A model generated the notes under the pieces. That model made no database searches. It had not been told where the DNA came from and saw only the letters and a list, made by a program, of their open reading frames with translations. A program made the position numbers and the translations under genes. A stretch of 17,031 nt of DNA from positions 1 through 17,031 of the forward strand of contig JBBQJF010000079.1 of assembly GCA_038325665.1 (NCBI GenBank). The letters are read 5' to 3'. Each line of letters begins with the position of its first letter. Positions within the stretch are counted from its first letter, which is position 1. Positions 13,991 through 17,031 of the stretch are shown one piece after another. The DNA comes from CAUJGQ01 sp038325665. GTDB lineage: Bacteria; Chloroflexota; Dehalococcoidia; CAUJGQ01.

Positions 13991-15079
13991 ATGCGCGTCA
14001 TCTTCCACGCTGATCTCGATGCCTTCTATGCCGCGGTCGAACAACGTGACCGTCCGGAGCTGCGCGGACGCCCCGTGCTGATCGGCGGGTCGCCCGAGCA
14101 GCGCGGGGTGGTGGCGACCGCATCGTACGAGGCGCGGCGTCATGGCGCTCGCTCGGCGATGCCGATGCGCACCGCCCTCCGACTATGCCCACCCGGCACC
14201 GTGCGGCTGCCGCCCCGATTCGACCGCTATGCCGAAATTTCTCGCCAGGTCATGGCGCTGTTTCACGAGCTCACGCCGCTGGTCGAACCGTTGTCGCTCG
14301 ACGAGGCGTACCTCGACATGACGGACCCGCTCACCGCTCCCGGCGCGCCCTCATCGCGCGAGGCGGCGCGCGCCCTAAAAGATGAGGTCCGCTCACGAGT
14401 AGGGCTGACAATATCGGTTGGCGCCGGCAGCTCCAAATCGGTGGCCAAGATCGCCTCCGACCTTGGGAAACCGGACGGGCTGGTCGTGGTCGCGCTGGGT
14501 GAGGAGCGCGCCTTCCTCGCGCCGCTGCCGGCCGCACGGCTGTGGGGCATCGGTCCGAGGGCCGAGGAGCGGCTGGCGCGGGCCGGCATCTCGACCATCG
14601 GCGACGTGGCCGCGGCCGACCCCCGCTGGCTGGTCCACGCGTTCGGCAAATGGGGCGACGTGATGCACGGCCTCGCCCGGGGTCACGACGACCGCGCCGT
14701 GACAACATCGCGCGAGATCAAGTCGGTTGGACGGGAAACCACCTTTGCCGAGGATTGCGCCGATCGCGCCACGCTTTCGGCCACGCTCCGGAACCTCGCG
14801 GGACAGGTGGCCGAGCGGCTTCAGCGACGCGATCTGCGCGGCCGGACCGTGACACTCAAACTGCGCCGCCACGACTTCCACACCATCACCCGCCAGGCGC
14901 GGCTGCTCGCGCCGAGTGACTCGGCAGAGCAGATCGCGGCCGAGGCCGTACGATTGCTCAGCGGCGAGCTGGCCGCCGGGGGGCGCTTCCGGCTCATCGG
15001 AGTGGCGGTGTCCGGATTCGAGCCGGTGGCGCAACTCGCGCTACCGCTGTTCGGGGAGCCGGCATCGATACCGTGTTGA
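13991..15079 (+). CDS. dinB: DNA polymerase IV (Y-family translesion polymerase)
   Basis: This error-prone polymerase bypasses DNA lesions. The start at 13991 gives MRVIFHADLDAFYAAVEQ, the standard DinB N-terminus. In-frame ATGs at 13961 and 13898 would add an Arg-rich extension, and no start has a strong ribosome site. The product has 362 residues, typical for the family (about 350-420). Catalytic metal ligands are D8 and D104/E105 in the SLDEAYLD motif; F12/Y13 are the steric-gate positions. The palm YEARRHGARSAMPM, the fingers region and the thumb HhH segment (LWGIGPRAEERLARAGI) are intact, followed by the little-finger domain (REIKSVGRETTF). The C-terminus carries QLALPLF (348-354), a canonical beta-clamp-binding motif. 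The gene stands alone, with no imuA/imuB cassette nearby. DNA-damage control is common for dinB, but no operator is visible. Confidence 0.97.
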   Translation: MRVIFHADLDAFYAAVEQRDRPELRGRPVLIGGSPEQRGVVATASYEARRHGARSAMPMRTALRLCPPGTVRLPPRFDRYAEISRQVMALFHELTPLVEPLSLDEAYLDMTDPLTAPGAPSSREAARALKDEVRSRVGLTISVGAGSSKSVAKIASDLGKPDGLVVVALGEERAFLAPLPAARLWGIGPRAEERLARAGISTIGDVAAADPRWLVHAFGKWGDVMHGLARGHDDRAVTTSREIKSVGRETTFAEDCADRATLSATLRNLAGQVAERLQRRDLRGRTVTLKLRRHDFHTITRQARLLAPSDSAEQIAAEAVRLLSGELAAGGRFRLIGVAVSGFEPVAQLALPLFGEPASIPC

Positions 15080-15262
15080 CCACTGACAACGGCGCCTGAC
15101 CACATCCACATTCCCATACCACGAATGTCTCTGTTGCCTGCCTTATGGACGGGGGAGGTTGAACCAGCCGCGCGATCGTGGCACAGTCCGGTGGCACGAC
15201 CGCCGGTGGTCGGGCGATTCGCGGAGTGGCTCATCCCTGATCCCTGACAAGGAGGCGATGCA

Positions 15263-16180
15263 ATGACACTTGAACGGACGATACCGACCCGCGAGGAGGT
15301 GCTCGGGTACCTCACGGAGCGGCGCAACTGGGGCCGGTGGGGCGACGACGACCAGCGCGGCGCGATCAACCTGATCACCGCCGAGAAGCGCGCGGCAGCC
15401 GCCGGATTGGTGCGTACCGGCCGCTCGGTGTCGCTCTCGCGTGAATTCCCCAAGACGGCGGGACCCGGCAATCCCAACCCTGCTCAGCACTTCATGCGCT
15501 GGTTCGAGCGCGGCAGCGGCGGCGCGGCGGTCGACTTTTACGGAATCATGTATCACGGCCACATCACCACCCACATCGACGCCCTGTGCCATGTGTGGGA
15601 CCAGAATGGCATGTGGAACGGGCGCAACCACCGCGACGTGCTGACCACCCAGGGCACGACCTGGGGCGATGTTGACCAGTGGCGCGATGGTATCGTCACC
15701 CGTGGGGTGCTGCTGGACGTGCCGCGATTCCGTGGCGAGCCGTCGGTCACCGTCGAACGGCCGGTCCACGGCTGGGAGCTGGAGCAGGTCGCCCGCGCGC
15801 AGGGCATCACGCTCGAACCGGGCGACGCGCTACTGGTCTACAGTGGCCGCGAGGCGTGGCAGACCGCGAACCCGCGGTGGAGCGGCTACACGCCGCCCGG
15901 CCCGGGGCTGCATGCGTCGTGCCTGCCGTTCATTCGTGACAACGATGTCTCGGTGCTCGGATGGGACCTGATGGACGCCAACCCGAATGAGTACGAGGTG
16001 CCGTGGACGGTCCATGGCGCACTGTTCGCCTACGGCGTCGCGCTGCTCGACAACGCCCTCCTGGAACCGCTTGCCGACGCATGCGCCGAGGAGGGCCGCC
16101 ACGAGTTCATGCTGACGATCGCACCCTTGCGCGTGGTGGGCGGCACCGGCTCTCCTTGCAACCCGATCGCGTTGTTCTAA
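15263..16180 (+). CDS. cyclase-family (kynurenine formamidase-like) metal hydrolase
   Basis: The 305-residue protein belongs to the cyclase family PF04199, which includes kynurenine formamidase and isatin hydrolase. The metal-binding signature HxxTHxDxxxH is present as H100-I-T-T103-H104-I-D106-A-L-C-H110. Supporting segments are GRWGDDDQRGAINLI (25-39) at the N-terminus, GITLEPGDALLVYSGRE in the centre, VSVLGWDLMDANP, VHGALFAYGVALLDN and a C-terminal IAPLRVVGGTGSPCNPIALF. These members usually bind manganese or zinc and open an amide or ester bond; the substrate cannot be told. AAGGAGG lies 7 bases before the ATG at 15263. There is no signal peptide, so it is cytoplasmic. It is monocistronic between dinB and the HTH gene; no other tryptophan-breakdown gene is present, so a formamidase role is unproven. 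Confidence 0.92.
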   Translation: MTLERTIPTREEVLGYLTERRNWGRWGDDDQRGAINLITAEKRAAAAGLVRTGRSVSLSREFPKTAGPGNPNPAQHFMRWFERGSGGAAVDFYGIMYHGHITTHIDALCHVWDQNGMWNGRNHRDVLTTQGTTWGDVDQWRDGIVTRGVLLDVPRFRGEPSVTVERPVHGWELEQVARAQGITLEPGDALLVYSGREAWQTANPRWSGYTPPGPGLHASCLPFIRDNDVSVLGWDLMDANPNEYEVPWTVHGALFAYGVALLDNALLEPLADACAEEGRHEFMLTIAPLRVVGGTGSPCNPIALF

Positions 16181-16367
16181 GTCGGTACGCGTCCAGCGCT
16201 CAGTCGTCAGCCGTCCGCGGCCGGGTTGTGGTCTCGTATCCCCTCGGCCCGGTCGCCGGCGGCCGGCTATCCTGCACATGAACGGGCGGACCGAGCGCCG
16301 AGCGCTGATGGCCAATCACATACCGAAGGGCGGAATCAGATCGGACGTCCTGTTGTCGTTTGGACGC

Positions 16368-16388
16368 GGGCGGCCCACCGGGCCGCCC
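16368..16388. repeat. GC-rich hairpin of the dispersed repeat family
   Basis: GGGCGGCCC and GGGCCGCCC pair perfectly across an ACC loop. It shares the 14-mer CCACCGGGCCGCCC with 10369-10382. It lies 188 bases after the cyclase gene and lacks a T-run, so a terminator role is doubtful. Confidence 0.6.
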
Positions 16389-16463
16389 TCCTGTCGCTCT
16401 CGTGACGACGATACAGGACAAAGGGGACGGCCGGACCATACTCGCGGGTCCCGGAGGGCGAAG

Positions 16464-16481
16464 ATGATTGATTTCAATCAT
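16464..16481. promoter_or_regulatory. AT-rich palindrome, possible operator or start-codon hairpin
   Basis: ATGATTGA, two Ts, then TCAATCAT: a perfect 8-bp inverted repeat in otherwise GC-rich DNA. It covers the ATG of the 50-residue frame and lies about 100 bases upstream of the HTH gene, so autoregulation by the HTH protein is plausible but unproven. Confidence 0.45.
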
Positions 16482-16616
16482 GACGGCATCGCGCTTTCCA
16501 CCTATGGTGAGGTCCGTGATGCGGCGCGTGCCTGGTGGGGCAGGCGCGCACCCGACGAATCGTCGCCAAGGGGGCCAGCCAATGCGGGTGCGGAAGCAAG
16601 TGGTCTTGATGAGTGA
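16464..16616 (+). CDS. possible 50-residue leader protein of the HTH gene
   Basis: The frame reads MIDFNHDGIALSTYGEVRDA, then ARAWWGRRAPDES and a Gly/Ala-rich tail. The main support is GGAGGG 6 bases before the ATG. The first 30 residues have a protein-like, amphipathic composition; the tail resembles translated non-coding GC-rich sequence. It overlaps the HTH start by 35 bases in another frame, which could couple translation. It is unknown and could be non-coding. Confidence 0.3.
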   Translation: MIDFNHDGIALSTYGEVRDAARAWWGRRAPDESSPRGPANAGAEASGLDE

Positions 16617-16833
16617 GTCAGAGGCGGCTCAGATGCTGGGGCTGGAACCCGCGGCCGTCGCCCTGTTCGTGAAATTGCGGCTACTCCGCACGGCCCGACA
16701 ATCGCCGCCGGCATTCCGGGAGGCGGATGTCGCGAAGCTGCGTCACCTGCTTGATGTTCGCACGGGACGCACCCACCGTCGGGATACCGCCGACGCGCAA
16801 GGCATCGGCCTCGAACCGATGCTCTCCGTGTGA
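16582..16833 (+). CDS. small MerR/excisionase-like helix-turn-helix protein
   Basis: The 83-residue product begins MRVRKQVVLMSESEAAQMLG. The segment SESEAAQMLGLEPAAVALFV is a helix-turn-helix of the MerR or excisionase type (SxxEAAxxLGL pattern). It is followed by KLRLLRTARQSPPAFREADV, where the short wing and the AFREADVAKLRHLL helix match the usual RYSxxDVxxL ending of that domain. The tail is Arg-rich and then ends GIGLEPMLSV. AGGGGG lies 8 bases before the ATG at 16582; the Met codon at 16609 is an alternative. There is no effector-binding domain, so it is a minimal DNA-binding protein. An AT-rich palindrome lies about 100 bases upstream. No integrase is in the window, so an excisionase role is unsupported. 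Confidence 0.65.
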   Translation: MRVRKQVVLMSESEAAQMLGLEPAAVALFVKLRLLRTARQSPPAFREADVAKLRHLLDVRTGRTHRRDTADAQGIGLEPMLSV

Positions 16834-16907
16834 TGCCGACGTGATGAACGCGCGGGATGACGGTCCACGCCGCCGGTGCGTTCACGGACCAGCGCTTGGC
16901 TTATGCG

Positions 16908-16942
16908 CGCGGGAGGGCGACCCCGTGGGTCGCCCACCCGCG
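16908..16942. repeat. GC-rich imperfect hairpin near the right edge
   Basis: CGCGGG-A-GGGCGACCC and GGGTCGCCC-A-CCCGCG flank a CGT loop: 15 of 16 positions pair, with one A-A mismatch. It is similar in shape to the hairpin at 16368-16388 and lies 75 bases after the HTH gene. No T-run follows. The rest of 16834-17031 shows no gene. Confidence 0.55.
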
Positions 16943-17031
16943 TCCGTGTGGTTGCGCGACGCAACACGCCACGGGGTCCCGCCTATTGCGCTAGTGCGCG
17001 CCGGGCCGCGCGACCCGGCCGCACCACGACC

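Noticed and set aside
14393..15034. Minus-strand open frame (213 codons) opposite dinB
   Set aside because: Antisense shadow of a gene with intact polymerase motifs.
16278..16463. Extended plus-strand frame upstream of the 50-residue candidate
   Set aside because: It would read through the GC hairpin at 16368-16388 and has no ribosome site at its Met; only the part from 16464 has one.

Overview
The window is about 17 kb of high-GC bacterial chromosome with no rRNA, no tRNA that I can support, no CRISPR array and no recognisable transposase. GC-rich codon use, AGGAGG-type ribosome sites, several GTG starts, an amicyanin-like cupredoxin and a cyclase-family hydrolase would fit a Chloroflexota lineage (Thermomicrobia/Sphaerobacter-like). 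This is an impression from protein style, not a demonstrated placement.

Left part (1-5171), mostly minus strand. A NuoE-NuoF type flavo-iron-sulfur fusion (1115-3142) is followed by a PH-domain protein (706-1092), then the C-terminal remnant of an AlbA_2/HATPase-type ATP-binding protein (473-679). The remnant overlaps the start of a ParA-like ATPase that runs off the left edge and has lost the signature lysine of its deviant Walker A motif. A secreted amicyanin-like copper protein (3315-3653, plus strand) converges on a CHASE3 sensor histidine kinase (3639-5171, minus). Their ends overlap, and a perfect 30-bp palindrome lies in the kinase's 3' coding end.

Core metabolic part (5585-9167, minus strand). 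fhs, a metF-like gene and folD form a compact operon. Together they cover the tetrahydrofolate methyl branch: formate to 10-formyl-THF (Fhs), to methenyl- and methylene-THF (FolD), to methyl-THF (MetF-like). The NAD(P)H-linked NuoEF-like protein upstream of the PH gene could exchange electrons with such a pathway, for example as a formate dehydrogenase or hydrogenase diaphorase. No catalytic partner is present here, so that link is only an inference.

Right part (9168-17031), accessory in character. It holds two tiny tandem zinc-binding genes (41 and 59 residues), a MOSC-domain protein, a zinc-ribbon plus PH-domain gene broken by a frameshift, two small hypothetical genes, and a single-TM 73-residue protein with its own near-consensus promoter and strong terminator. 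These are followed by DNA polymerase IV (dinB), a kynurenine formamidase-like cyclase-family hydrolase, and a small MerR/excisionase-like HTH protein preceded by an AT-rich palindrome. Several GC-rich inverted repeats in the gaps share the core CCACCGGGCCGCCC or a similar fold and look like a dispersed intergenic repeat family.

The window does not show a convincing complete new system. The most interesting items are the decayed AlbA_2/ParA pair, the frameshifted zinc-ribbon/PH gene, the tandem mini zinc proteins, and the orphan NuoEF fusion near a formate-THF operon.
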